Positions 10,687-19,241 of a stretch of 64,000 nt of DNA are shown in pieces; the first letter of the stretch is position 1, and each line of letters starts with the position of its first letter. The notes under the pieces were generated by a model. It was given only the letters and a program-made list of their open reading frames with translations, was not told the DNA's origin and did not search any database. The translations under genes were made by a program, and so were the position numbers. This stretch comes from Trinickia acidisoli (lineage in GTDB: Bacteria > Pseudomonadota > Gammaproteobacteria > Burkholderiales > Burkholderiaceae), in contig NZ_JAFLRG010000001.1 in assembly GCF_017315725.1 (NCBI RefSeq), forward strand, positions 2,914,001 to 2,978,000, written 5' to 3'.

Positions 10687-10710
10687 CGCTCCGGGCGCTC
10701 CGGGCGCTCC
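10687..10710. repeat. Short tandem repeat (9-bp unit, about 2.7 copies)
   Basis: CGCTCCGGG occurs twice in tandem and a third time as CGCTCCgaa, in the 99-nt gap between the convergent aminotransferase and glutathione transferase genes. It is too short to assign a role. Confidence 0.6.
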
Positions 10711-10733
10711 GAACCGCACGGCCTCGTCCGGCA

Positions 10734-11396
10734 TCAAGCGGTCTTGGCGGCGAGAAATGCAGCCGTTTGCGCCTTGCGGTCGGCCGCGATACGCTGCGCG
10801 GCCGGCTTCTCTTGCTCGATGCGCTTGACGTACGCTTTCCAGTCGATGCCCGCATCGAACACGATGTCGCGGCCGAGCACGGTCTTGGTCATCAGGCCGA
10901 TGAGCGGCAGGCTCACGTAGGCGCAGATGTCCGCGAACGTGAACGTCTCGCCGCGAAGATACGGCGCGAACTTCGCGATCCGCTTGAATCCCTCGACGTT
11001 GCGCTCGAGCACGCGCTGAACGCGCGCCTTCGTCTCGTCACTCGCCGCGGGGCCGGGCACCCACTTCGGGTAAAGGTCGCGAGCAACGAGTTCGATGCTC
11101 AGTTCGAGCACGGCCGCCAGCTCGCGCACCTTCGCCGCTTCGAACGGATCGGCCGGGAAAATCGGTTTCTCGGGATAGCGCGCGGCCAAGTACTCGACGA
11201 TGACTTGCGACTCGCTCAGATCGCCTTCGTCGGTACGAATGAACGGGACCTTGCCGACAGGCGTATGCGCGAGGGTGGCCTCGTCCGTGATCGGCAAGAT
11301 CACCCGCACCTCTTCGAACGCGATGTCATATTCGAGCAGAACGAACTTGACCTTGTTGTAGTAATTCGAAAACGCAATGCCGTGAAGTTCAATCAT
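10734..11396 (-). CDS. Glutathione S-transferase family protein
   Basis: 220 residues. An N-terminal thioredoxin-like domain (residues 1-80, with the cis-Pro motif VGKVPFIRT and the glutathione-binding DLSESQVIVEYL) is followed by an all-helical C-terminal domain. Tyr residues at the start (FSNYYNKVK) could serve as the activating hydroxyl. The protein is cytosolic. It lies convergent to the aminotransferase gene and divergent from the enoyl-CoA hydratase gene. Specific substrate unknown. Confidence 0.9.
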   Translation of the reverse strand: MIELHGIAFSNYYNKVKFVLLEYDIAFEEVRVILPITDEATLAHTPVGKVPFIRTDEGDLSESQVIVEYLAARYPEKPIFPADPFEAAKVRELAAVLELSIELVARDLYPKWVPGPAASDETKARVQRVLERNVEGFKRIAKFAPYLRGETFTFADICAYVSLPLIGLMTKTVLGRDIVFDAGIDWKAYVKRIEQEKPAAQRIAADRKAQTAAFLAAKTA

Positions 11397-11571
11397 GCGT
11401 CTCTCCGTGCAAGGGGCGATGAGGGGGCCCTGATGGCCGTCTCGAATAAAACGACCGTGCTATTCTAACCGCACTTATTGAAATCGGAAGTCGGCGATGG
11501 GCTCACGGTTCGACTCGATTCGGACGATCGGCATCGACGAACACCCGAAACCACCGAATAAGGAGACATCC

Positions 11572-12360
11572 ATGAGCGCTGAGCTACTCGCCTCCCGACC
11601 GCCCGAGAGCGAGTCGACCCTCGTCTTGACACTGTCGAATCCCGGCGCGCGCAACGCATTGCATCCCGACATGTACGCGGCCGGCATCCAGGCACTGGAG
11701 ACTGCCGAACGCGATGCCTCCATCCGCGCCATTGTCCTCATAGGCGCCGACGACTTCTTCTGCGCGGGCGGCAATCTCAACCGGCTACTCGAGAACCGCA
11801 CGAAAGATCCGTCCGTGCAGGCGGAAAGCATCGATCTGCTCGCGCAGTGGATTCTCGCATTACGCACGTCGCGCAAGATCGTCGTCGCAGCCGTCGCCGG
11901 CGCCGCCGCAGGTGCGGGATTCTCGCTCGCGCTCGCCTGCGATCTCATCATCGCGGCGGACGATGCCAAGTTCGTCATGTCGTATGCGCGCGTCGGCCTG
12001 ACGCCCGACGGGGGCGGCTCGTGGTTTCTCGCGCAAGCCCTGCCGCGCGCGCTGGCCACGGAAATTCTGGTCGAAGCGAAGCCAGTGTCGGCCGAGCGGC
12101 TCCATGCGCTCGGCGTCGTCAATCGGCTCGTCAAGACGGCGCAACTGCGCGACGCCGCGATTGCCTGGGCCGACGAACTCGGGTGCGGTTCGCCGAACGC
12201 GCAGGCACGCATCAAGGCGCTCGTGGCGAGCGCCGGCGCCCGCGCGCTCCCTGATCATCTGACGCTCGAGCGCGACGACTTCGTCGCTTCGCTGCATCAC
12301 CCGGACGCGCTCGAAGGCATGACAGCGTTCCTCGACAAGCGCCCCGCTCGCTATCGCTGA
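11572..12360 (+). CDS. Enoyl-CoA hydratase/isomerase family protein
   Basis: 262 residues, crotonase fold. The oxyanion-hole segments are visible as DDFFCAGGNLNRL (about 60-72) and AVAGAAAGAGFSLALACD (about 105-122). The ATG at 11572 follows AAGGAGA at good spacing; an earlier ATG in frame at 11497 lacks this. Catalytic Glu positions are not canonical for hydratase: the second loop reads ARVGLTPDGGGSWFL, so the activity could be hydratase, isomerase or hydrolase (the paaZ-independent oxepin-CoA hydrolase type has a similar sequence). It is the first gene of a four-gene group on fatty acyl-CoA metabolism. Confidence 0.9.
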   Translation: MSAELLASRPPESESTLVLTLSNPGARNALHPDMYAAGIQALETAERDASIRAIVLIGADDFFCAGGNLNRLLENRTKDPSVQAESIDLLAQWILALRTSRKIVVAAVAGAAAGAGFSLALACDLIIAADDAKFVMSYARVGLTPDGGGSWFLAQALPRALATEILVEAKPVSAERLHALGVVNRLVKTAQLRDAAIAWADELGCGSPNAQARIKALVASAGARALPDHLTLERDDFVASLHHPDALEGMTAFLDKRPARYR

Positions 12361-12368
12361 GGACATTC

Positions 12369-13085
12369 ATGACCGAGTTCAAGATCCCCGCGCGCCGCCG
12401 CATCTTTCTGATGCGTCACGGCGACGTGACGTATTTCGATGAATCGGGCCGCGCCATCGATCCCGAAACGGTGCCGCTCAACGTGCATGGCCTCGCACAA
12501 GCAAGAGCCGCGGGCGAGGCGTTCGCGGCGGACGGCGTACGGTTCGACCGTGTCATCGTGAGCGGGCTGCCGCGCACGTTGCAAACCGCGCAGCAGGTGC
12601 TCGCGGCGACGGGGCAGCACAGCGAGATCGAAACCTGGCCCGAGTGGCAGGAGATCCGGGGCGGGCGGCTCGCCGATCTACCACCGGGCCAAATCGAGGC
12701 GGCGTTTCTCGGCGCATTCGACGGCGTGGTGCCGGAAACGACGCGCTTTCTCGGCGGCGAGACGATCGGCGAGTTGCTCGATCGCGTGCTGCCGCCGCTC
12801 GCGCGCCTGCGCACCGACGACGCATGGGACACGGCACTGCTCGTCTTGCACGGCGGCGTCAACCGCGCCCTGCTCTCGCACGCAATCACGGCCGGCGGCC
12901 GCGCGTTCTTCGGCCATCTCGCACAGGCAACGGGCTGCATCAACGCGCTCGACGTCGGCGCGAAGCCGGGGGACTGGGTCGTGCGCGCGCTCAACTACGC
13001 GCCGCCGATGCCGCTCTTTCGAGACGTCCGGCATACGACGATGGAGATGCTCTACGCGCAATATCTGCGCTACCGACGCGAGTAG
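12369..13085 (+). CDS. Histidine phosphatase family protein
   Basis: 238 residues of the phosphoglycerate mutase/SixA-like histidine phosphatase superfamily. The catalytic motif FLMRHGDV puts the phospho-accepting His at position 17, and the second conserved His lies in LLVLHGGVNRALL. It starts 8 nt after the enoyl-CoA hydratase stop, so the two are very likely cotranscribed. Substrate unknown. Its place beside an APH-like kinase and acyl-CoA enzymes suggests a phosphorylated small molecule or acyl-CoA, but that is inference. Confidence 0.88.
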   Translation: MTEFKIPARRRIFLMRHGDVTYFDESGRAIDPETVPLNVHGLAQARAAGEAFAADGVRFDRVIVSGLPRTLQTAQQVLAATGQHSEIETWPEWQEIRGGRLADLPPGQIEAAFLGAFDGVVPETTRFLGGETIGELLDRVLPPLARLRTDDAWDTALLVLHGGVNRALLSHAITAGGRAFFGHLAQATGCINALDVGAKPGDWVVRALNYAPPMPLFRDVRHTTMEMLYAQYLRYRRE

Positions 13086-13180
13086 CGCTTCTTTCGGCGT
13101 CTTTCGTCCTTGGCCTTGCGTCTTCGCCGCCACATCTTCGCGATCCGTCATCGAACCACACCGTAAGCGGGAGCCTTTAC

Positions 13181-14308
13181 ATGGCAACGAACATGGCACC
13201 GAACGAGTCGGCAGGAACACCGGGCGAGCAGCAGGATTACTCGGCGTTCGTTGGCACGCGCGCCGTATCGGAGCGGCAGCGCTTCGACAACGACGCGATC
13301 GCCGCATGGTTGCGCGAGCGCGTCGCCGGCTTCGAGGGCCCGTTGACCGTCGAGCAATTCGCGGGCGGCCAATCGAATCCGACGTTCAAGCTCGTTACGC
13401 CGTCGCGCAGCTACGTCATGCGCGCCAAGCCAGGGCCCGTCGCCAAACTGTTGCCATCGGCCCATGCGATCGAACGCGAGTTTCGCGTCATGGACGCGCT
13501 GTCGAGCACCGAGGTGCCCGTCGCGAAAATGCTCGCGCTGTGCGAAGACGAAACGGTGATCGGCCGCGCCTTTTACGTGATGGAGTATGTCGAGGGGCGT
13601 GTGCTGTGGGACCCATCGCTGCCCGGCATGACCCCCTTTGAGCGCGCCGCGATCTACGACGAGACGAATCGCGTCATCGCCGCGCTGCATTCGGTCGATC
13701 CGGCGAGCGTCGGCCTCGCCGGCTACGGCAGGCCCGGTAACTATCTCGCGCGGCAAATCGCCCGCTGGAGCAAGCAGTACGAGGCGTCGGAGACGGAACC
13801 GATCGAAGCGATGCGTCGTTTGATCGATTGGCTGCCCTCGCACGTGCAGAGCGCGACGTTGGACGCCGGCGAGCGCGTGGCGATCGTGCACGGCGACTAT
13901 CGGTTGGACAACCTCATCTTTCATCCGAGCGAGCCGCGCATTCTCGCCGTGCTCGACTGGGAGCTGTCGACGCTGGGCGATCCGATCGTCGACTTCGCTT
14001 ATCACTGCATGGCCTGGCACGTCGACCCGGTGCAGTTTCGCGGCATTGCTGGCTTGAGTTGGGCGACGCTAGGTATTCCCGACGAACGCGGCTACGTCGA
14101 GCGCTATCGCGAGCGCACGGGCTTTTCGATCCCTGGCGACTGGAACTTCTATCTCGCCTTCAACATGTTCCGCATCGCGGCGATCCTACAAGGCATCATG
14201 AAGCGAGTAACGACCGGCACGGCCGCGAGTGCCCAAGCACTCGACGCCGGCCGGCGCGCGCGGCCGATGGCCGAACTCGCTTGGTCATATGCGCAGAAGG
14301 TGCGGTAG
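13181..14308 (+). CDS. APH-like phosphotransferase, ACAD10/ACAD11 kinase-domain family
   Basis: 375 residues. A protein-kinase-like APH fold with VEQFAGGQSNPTFKL near residue 60, the catalytic loop IVHGDYRLDNLIFH (about 236) and the metal-binding VLDWELSTLGDP (about 255). This family corresponds to the N-terminal kinase domain of animal ACAD10 and ACAD11. Those proteins phosphorylate 4-hydroxyacyl-CoA before a dehydrogenase domain removes the phosphate. Here the dehydrogenase partner is the next gene, 69 nt downstream. The start ATG at 13181 gives MATNMAPNESAG. Confidence 0.88.
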   Translation: MATNMAPNESAGTPGEQQDYSAFVGTRAVSERQRFDNDAIAAWLRERVAGFEGPLTVEQFAGGQSNPTFKLVTPSRSYVMRAKPGPVAKLLPSAHAIEREFRVMDALSSTEVPVAKMLALCEDETVIGRAFYVMEYVEGRVLWDPSLPGMTPFERAAIYDETNRVIAALHSVDPASVGLAGYGRPGNYLARQIARWSKQYEASETEPIEAMRRLIDWLPSHVQSATLDAGERVAIVHGDYRLDNLIFHPSEPRILAVLDWELSTLGDPIVDFAYHCMAWHVDPVQFRGIAGLSWATLGIPDERGYVERYRERTGFSIPGDWNFYLAFNMFRIAAILQGIMKRVTTGTAASAQALDAGRRARPMAELAWSYAQKVR

Positions 14309-14377
14309 CGGCAACGTTCATTCAACGGCAGACAAGTGCGCATCGAGCCGGATGCCGACGTCAATCGCGAGGAAACG

Positions 14378-15604
14378 ATGAATTTCGACTACACCCCGAA
14401 GGTTCAAGCGCTGCGCGCGAAACTGCTCGATTTCTTCGACGCGCACATCTATCCGAACGAGCGCGCGTTCAACGAGGAAGTCGCGCGCAACCGGGCCGCA
14501 GGCAATGCGTGGCTACCGACCGAACTCGTCGAAACGTTGAAGACGCGTGCCCGGGAAGCCAGCCTCTGGAACTTGTTTCTGCCCGACTCGACGCGCGGCG
14601 CGGGGCTCACGAATCTCGAATATGCGCCGCTTGCCGAGATCATGGGGCGCGTGCCTTGGGCTCCGGAGGTCTTCAACTGCAACGCGCCCGACACGGGCAA
14701 CATGGAAACGCTCGAGCGCTACGGTACCGACGAACAAAAGCACGCATGGCTCGAGCCGCTGCTCGAAGGCAAGATCCGCTCGGCGTTCTTGATGACCGAG
14801 CCCGACGTGGCGTCCTCCGATGCGACGAACATCGAAACGCGCATCGAGCGCGACGGCGATGCCTATGTCATCAACGGGCGCAAATGGTGGTCCTCGGGCG
14901 CGGGCGATCCGCGCTGCAAGGTCTACATCGTGATGGGTAAGACCGATCCCACTGCACCCAGGCATATCCAGCAGTCGATGATCCTCGTGCCGGCCGGCGC
15001 GCCGGGCGTGACCATCCATCGTCCGCTCACCGTGTTCGGTTATGACGATGCGCCGCACGGCCACATGGAGATCACGCTCGAGAACGTGCGCGTGCCGGCG
15101 TCCAACATGCTGCTCGGCGAGGGACGCGGCTTCGAAATCGCACAGGGCCGGCTGGGGCCGGGGCGTATTCATCACTGCATGCGCCTCGTCGGCCTCGCCG
15201 AACGCGCGCTCGAGTTCATGTGCAAGCGCACGTCGGCGCGCATCGCATTCGGCAAGCCGATCGCGGCGCAAACCGTCACGCAGGAGCGGATCGGGCAGGC
15301 GCGCTGCATGATCGAGCAGGCGCGTCTGCTGACGCTAAAGACGGCCTACATGATGGATACGGTCGGCAACAAGGCCGCACGCGGCGAGATCGCGATGATC
15401 AAGGTCATCGCCCCGAACATGGCCTGTGAGGTCATCGACTGGGCAATCCAGGCACACGGCGGCGGCGGCATGTGCGACGACTTCCCGCTCGCCTACGCTT
15501 ACACGTGCGCACGCACGCTGCGCTTCGCCGACGGTCCCGACGAGGTGCATCGCAATGCGATTGCCAAGCTGGAACTCGCTCGTTACAGCACGGCATCGAG
15601 TTGA
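14378..15604 (+). CDS. Acyl-CoA dehydrogenase, ACAD11-like
   Basis: 408 residues covering the three acyl-CoA dehydrogenase domains. Visible are the N-terminal helices, the FAD/substrate segment [16 protein letters not shown] near 140, the C-terminal segment [20 protein letters not shown] near 290, and [19 protein letters not shown] near 360. The sequence is of the ACAD10/11 type rather than short- or medium-chain dehydrogenases, and it follows the matching kinase gene. It should work with an electron-transfer flavoprotein encoded elsewhere. The start at 14378 gives [13 protein letters not shown]; an upstream frame from 14336 lacks family similarity. Confidence 0.92.
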   Translation: MNFDYTPKVQALRAKLLDFFDAHIYPNERAFNEEVARNRAAGNAWLPTELVETLKTRAREASLWNLFLPDSTRGAGLTNLEYAPLAEIMGRVPWAPEVFNCNAPDTGNMETLERYGTDEQKHAWLEPLLEGKIRSAFLMTEPDVASSDATNIETRIERDGDAYVINGRKWWSSGAGDPRCKVYIVMGKTDPTAPRHIQQSMILVPAGAPGVTIHRPLTVFGYDDAPHGHMEITLENVRVPASNMLLGEGRGFEIAQGRLGPGRIHHCMRLVGLAERALEFMCKRTSARIAFGKPIAAQTVTQERIGQARCMIEQARLLTLKTAYMMDTVGNKAARGEIAMIKVIAPNMACEVIDWAIQAHGGGGMCDDFPLAYAYTCARTLRFADGPDEVHRNAIAKLELARYSTASS

Positions 15605-15797
15605 GTGTTGAATCGCTGCGGCTTCGCGTGGGATGCAGGGTCGCGCGGGTTGATCATCGCGCTGGAGTGAAGCCGGACCCGATGCCCTCACCCTCGACAG
15701 GGCCTTGACGGGCCGTCAGCGAGACAGATCGATCTATGCTAATTTCCGCGTGCATCGGCGCCGCTCGTCGCGACGTCGGCGAGAACGAGGAGCAGTC
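15605..15797. other. Intergenic region between the acyl-CoA dehydrogenase and glutathione transferase genes
   Basis: 193 nt without a gene. TATGCT at 15735-15740 could be a -10 for the downstream gene, but no -35 stands at a standard distance. Nothing else is visible. Confidence 0.4.
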
Positions 15798-16490
15798 ATG
15801 ATCGATGTCTATAGCTGGGCTACGCCGAACGGACACAAGGTTCACATCATGCTCGAGGAAGCCGGCCTCGAGTACCGCATTCATCCGATCGACATCGGCG
15901 CGGGCGATCAATTCACGCCGGAATTTCTCGCCATCAGCCCGAACAACAAGATTCCGGCGATCGTCGACGCCGACGGCCCCGACGGCCGTCCGCTGTCGTT
16001 GTTCGAATCGGGGGCCATTCTGATCTATTTGGCCGAAAAGACGGGCAAACTGCTGCCGGCCCATCCTGCGGCCCGCTATGCGACGCTGCAGTGGGTGATG
16101 TTCCAGATGGGGGGACTCGGGCCGATGCTGGGCCAGACGCACCACTTTCGCATCTACGCCCCGCAGCAAATCGAATACGCGGTCAATCGCTACACGAACG
16201 AAGCGAAACGCCTCTACGGCGTCATGGACAAACAGCTCGGCAAATCGGCCCATCTGGCCGGCGACGACTACACGATCGCCGACATCGCAGCCTTCCCGTG
16301 GACGCGCTCTTGGAAGAACCAAGGCATCGACTTGGCCGACTACCCGAACGTCAAACGCTGGCATGAAGCGATCGCCGAGCGTCCGGCCGTGCAGCGCGGC
16401 GTCGAGGTGCTCGCGGCGGCACGCCGGCCGCTGATGGACGATAAAGCCAAGGAAGTGCTGTTCGGCGCGACGCAGTACAGTAAGCACTGA
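15798..16490 (+). CDS. Glutathione S-transferase, YfcG/YghU-like (Nu class)
   Basis: 230 residues. The N-terminus IDVYSWATPNGHKVHIMLEE is typical of YfcG/YghU disulfide-bond oxidoreductases, where the Thr/Asn after the Trp-Ala replaces the usual Tyr or Ser. SPNNKIPAIVD carries the cis-Pro, and LFESGAILIYLAEKTG binds the glutathione gamma-glutamyl group. The C-terminal domain has MGGLGPMLGQTHHF, another YfcG signature. The ATG at 15798 follows GAGGAG. Known members reduce disulfides with glutathione and show little conjugating activity. Confidence 0.9.
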   Translation: MIDVYSWATPNGHKVHIMLEEAGLEYRIHPIDIGAGDQFTPEFLAISPNNKIPAIVDADGPDGRPLSLFESGAILIYLAEKTGKLLPAHPAARYATLQWVMFQMGGLGPMLGQTHHFRIYAPQQIEYAVNRYTNEAKRLYGVMDKQLGKSAHLAGDDYTIADIAAFPWTRSWKNQGIDLADYPNVKRWHEAIAERPAVQRGVEVLAAARRPLMDDKAKEVLFGATQYSKH

Positions 16491-16539
16491 AACGGCCTGT
16501 GCCGCCGGTTGCTGAGTAGAAGCGGAACCGAACGCCGCC

Positions 16540-16563
16540 ATTGCGTCGCGCGGCGATCGCAAT
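16540..16563. terminator. Imperfect hairpin between convergent genes
   Basis: ATTGCG and CGCAAT flank an inner TCGC/GCGA pair with one bulged base. The hairpin lies between the convergent glutathione transferase and MaoC genes. No T tract follows on either strand, so a terminator role is only suggested by position. Confidence 0.35.
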
Positions 16564-16643
16564 AACGGCGATGCCGCTACGCGCCGCGCCCACGGAAACC
16601 AAGCTCGCTTCGTCGAGAGGCGTGTGTTGCGCCGTTCGTCTCG

Positions 16644-17123
16644 CTAAAAATAATGCAGCGTGACGAATTGAGCGACACAAGACGGTTTGGGCGCGCCGTC
16701 GGCTTCGACGGTGACATCCCACGTGACTTGCAACGCGCCGTCGGCCAACTCGTTCGTTTCGGCGACGGCGAAGCGCGCCCGCACGTGCGCGCCGACAGGG
16801 ACGGGCGCCGGAAAGCGCACGCGGTTGAGCCCGTAATTCACGCCCATGCGATGCTTGATCTTCGCCACCTGTGTCAGGAGCGCCGGGATCAAAGACAGCG
16901 TGAGGAACCCATGCGCGATGGGTCCGCCGAACGGCGACTCGCGACGCGCCCGCTCAGGATCGACGTGAATCCATTGGTGGTCGCCCGTGGCCTCCGCGAA
17001 TCGACCGACGCGCGCCTGATCGATTTCGATCCAATCGCTGACGAGCGGCTCGCCGCCAACCCGCGCGCGAAGCGCCGCGGCATCGGCAATCTCAACGGAG
17101 GCGGCGCGCTCGCGCTCGGGCAT
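16644..17123 (-). CDS. MaoC family dehydratase (R-specific enoyl-CoA hydratase-like)
   Basis: 159 residues, hot-dog fold. The hydratase-2 motif is visible as FAEATGDHQWIHVDPERA with the following GPIAHGFLTLSLIP, giving the catalytic Asp/His pair. Such proteins hydrate 2-enoyl-CoA to R-3-hydroxyacyl-CoA for beta-oxidation or polyhydroxyalkanoate supply. It is the second gene of a tandem MaoC pair; its start lies 11 nt after the stop of the upstream paralogue (transcription order), implying one transcript. An in-frame upstream extension to 17237 would overlap that gene and is unlikely. Confidence 0.9.
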   Translation of the reverse strand: MPERERAASVEIADAAALRARVGGEPLVSDWIEIDQARVGRFAEATGDHQWIHVDPERARRESPFGGPIAHGFLTLSLIPALLTQVAKIKHRMGVNYGLNRVRFPAPVPVGAHVRARFAVAETNELADGALQVTWDVTVEADGAPKPSCVAQFVTLHYF

Positions 17124-17134
17124 TGCGCCGGTTG

Positions 17135-17605
17135 TCAAGCTTGCGCTCCGGCGGGCGCCGGCGGGTGCCGCAGCCCGAACAACACGTTCGAGCGCACCGT
17201 GATGACGGTTTCGCCCGCTTGGTTGACGCCCTCCCACAGCGTCGTGACGATGCCGCGATCAGGGCGGCTACCCGACACGCGCTTGGCCAGCACGGAGTTG
17301 AACATGTGCAGGCGGTCACCGGGGCGCACGGGCCTGAGCCAGCGAATTTCCTCGACGCCGGGCGAACCCAGCGACGTCGACCCGTTCAGGACGTTGCGCA
17401 CGAGCATCCCCATCATCACCGAGCACGTGTGCCAACCGCTCGCGATGAGGCCGCCGAACGGCGAAGCTTGCGCGGCCGCACCGTCGATATGGAACGGCTG
17501 CGGATCGAAGTGCCCAGCGAACTCGACGATTTCCTCGACGGTGAATGTGTGGGTGCCGACTTCGTTGCGCGAGCCGACCTCCCAATCTTCGTAACTCATC
17601 CCCAT
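17135..17605 (-). CDS. MaoC family dehydratase, first of tandem pair
   Basis: 156 residues. The hydratase-2 motif is FAGHFDPQPFHID followed by GGLIASGWHTCSVM. The start codon at 17605 follows AGGAGG with a 10-nt gap; a second ATG two codons later gives MSYEDWEVG. It is only distantly similar to its downstream neighbour (shared hot-dog fold, different flanks), so the two may form a heterodimer or act on different chain lengths. No dedicated pathway genes are adjacent, although the acyl-CoA group at 11.5-15.6 kb is near. Confidence 0.9.
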   Translation of the reverse strand: MGMSYEDWEVGSRNEVGTHTFTVEEIVEFAGHFDPQPFHIDGAAAQASPFGGLIASGWHTCSVMMGMLVRNVLNGSTSLGSPGVEEIRWLRPVRPGDRLHMFNSVLAKRVSGSRPDRGIVTTLWEGVNQAGETVITVRSNVLFGLRHPPAPAGAQA

Positions 17606-17680
17606 GCTGCGCTTTCCTCCTGTATCGGACCGGTGTGCCGACGCGCCCGGCATGCCTGCGATACGGCGAGCCGCCGTCCG

Positions 17681-18181
17681 TTATTGCAGCGACTCTTTCG
17701 GTACGCAAGCGCTGGGCAGCGCCATGACCTCGATGCCCTCATCGACCAGGGCACGCGCATCGTCCGGCGTCGTCACGCCGCGGATACTGCGCGCGGGTGC
17801 TTCGTTGTAGTGGATGCGGCGCGCTTCCTCGGCGAAACGATCGCCGACGTTCTCGGCCTTGTTCACGACTTCGCGCAGCATGCGCAGCGCCATCGCCTCG
17901 AACTCGCGCGCACGTTCCGACACGCCGGTGCCGCGCACCTCGGCACTGTACTCGGCCGGCCCGGCGCCTTGCGCGTCGCGCGGCTGCGCGCTGTCCTGCC
18001 GAGCCTTCGTCGCACCCGACAAATTCAGGCGCGGCGCAGACGGCATACGACTGACCTCGGTAGCCGCGCAGACCGGACATTCGATCAATTTGCGCGACAA
18101 CTGAGATTCGAAATCATCGTTCGAGCCAAACCACCCTTCGAATCGATGACCATGCGGACACTGCAGATCGAGAACCTTCAT
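17681..18181 (-). CDS. DUF1178 family protein
   Basis: 166 residues starting MKVLDLQCPHGHRFEGWFGS, the signature of the DUF1178 family. A Cys pair at CPHGH and a second at ECPVCAA look like a zinc ribbon at the N-terminus (residues 8-38). The C-terminal half is charged and helical (REFEAMALRMLREVV). Function unknown. It lies between the MaoC pair and the NUDIX gene on the same strand, the order I expect downstream of the nuo operon in Burkholderia. Confidence 0.9.
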   Translation of the reverse strand: MKVLDLQCPHGHRFEGWFGSNDDFESQLSRKLIECPVCAATEVSRMPSAPRLNLSGATKARQDSAQPRDAQGAGPAEYSAEVRGTGVSERAREFEAMALRMLREVVNKAENVGDRFAEEARRIHYNEAPARSIRGVTTPDDARALVDEGIEVMALPSACVPKESLQ

Positions 18182-18268
18182 GCTGAACGGAAGCGGATGT
18201 GCGCCCAAGTGTAGCGCAATTGGACTGAACGATCGTTCGCCCCAGCGCGCATTCTACGCCTTCGTTGC

Positions 18269-18901
18269 CTACGCCGCCGAACCCGGCAGGACGGGAAACG
18301 GCGGCTCCGTGCGATCGGGCCGCCACTCGCCCGACAGCACTTTTTCGAGCCAAAAGTGGCCGATGATCGTTTTCACGTCCGTGATCTCACCCGTGCGAAT
18401 CCATTCGCCGACCTGCGCCGCATCGGCAACGAACGTTTCGAGGAACTCGCCGTCGTCGAGCTTACGCTCGCCTTCGGTCAAGCCGCGCGCGAGGAAGATG
18501 TCGATGAATTCGGTCGAATACGAAATGATCGGATGGATGCGCGTGAGAAACGCGTATTCGCGCGCGACGTATCCCGTCTCTTCGCGCAGCTCGCGCTCGG
18601 CACACGCAAGCGCGCCCTCGTTCGGATCGAGCTTGCCGGCCGGAAACTCGGTCATCACCTTGCCGATCGGGTAGCGATACTGCCGCTCGAGCAGCACGCG
18701 CCCATCGTCGAGCAGCGGAATGACCATGACGGCGCCGGGATGCACGACGTATTCTCGCGTCGTGGACTTGCCGTCCGGCAGACGAACCGTGTCGCGTTTG
18801 ACTTTGAGAAACCCGCCGTCGTAGACGGATTCGCCGTGAAGGCGCGTCTCGGTGAGCGACGCGTGGTGATGCGGGTGCTTGGGATCGGACGGTTGGGCCA
18901 T
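18269..18901 (-). CDS. NUDIX hydrolase, ADP-ribose pyrophosphatase type
   Basis: 210 residues. The Nudix box is complete, beginning at AGKLDPNEGALACAE and ending RELREETGY (about residues 103-127). Surroundings such as LLERQYRYPIGKVMTEFPAGK match the ADP-ribose diphosphatase (NudF-like) group, which hydrolyses ADP-ribose to AMP and ribose phosphate. The ATG spans 18899-18901 (MAQPSDPKHPHHH) and sits 41 nt after the DUF2818 stop in transcription order; an upstream open frame would run through that gene and is rejected. Confidence 0.9.
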   Translation of the reverse strand: MAQPSDPKHPHHHASLTETRLHGESVYDGGFLKVKRDTVRLPDGKSTTREYVVHPGAVMVIPLLDDGRVLLERQYRYPIGKVMTEFPAGKLDPNEGALACAERELREETGYVAREYAFLTRIHPIISYSTEFIDIFLARGLTEGERKLDDGEFLETFVADAAQVGEWIRTGEITDVKTIIGHFWLEKVLSGEWRPDRTEPPFPVLPGSAA

Positions 18902-18942
18902 CTGCACTCTCCGAAGGAGGCGCCGCGACGGCCGACCGGCCG

Positions 18943-19239
18943 TCAGCGACGTTTGACGAGATATTGAAACGTAAAGGTCGGAAACGCGAACACGATGAAC
19001 AGGCAGAACGTGATCGCGTAGAATTGCCAGCCTTGTTCGAACCGGTTGCCGGCGCGTGCCTCGAGGTAAAAGCCGATCATGCCGACCACGAAATACAACA
19101 CGATCAACTCGGCAATCCGAATCCACACGCTCTTTTTCGCCATGGGCAACGGCACCACGGCGAACAACCGTTGGTTGAGAAACGGTACGTTGGCGCCGAC
19201 GAGCGCCAACAGAACGATGAACCAACCTGCTGCGGACAT
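18943..19239 (-). CDS. DUF2818 family membrane protein
   Basis: 98 residues with three hydrophobic segments (WFIVLLALVGANVPF, IVLYFVVGMIGFYLE, FYAITFCLFIVFAF). I recognise DUF2818, a small betaproteobacterial family placed directly after nuoN. The ATG lies two bases after the nuoN stop, so it is cotranscribed and perhaps translationally coupled. That placement suggests a role in complex I assembly or stability, which is inference. Confidence 0.88.
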   Translation of the reverse strand: MSAAGWFIVLLALVGANVPFLNQRLFAVVPLPMAKKSVWIRIAELIVLYFVVGMIGFYLEARAGNRFEQGWQFYAITFCLFIVFAFPTFTFQYLVKRR

Positions 19240-19241
19240 TA

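Noticed and set aside
12644..13180. N-terminal extension of the APH-like kinase through the histidine phosphatase gene
   Set aside because: The open frame runs through an intact phosphatase gene in another frame and has no kinase-family similarity before 13181.
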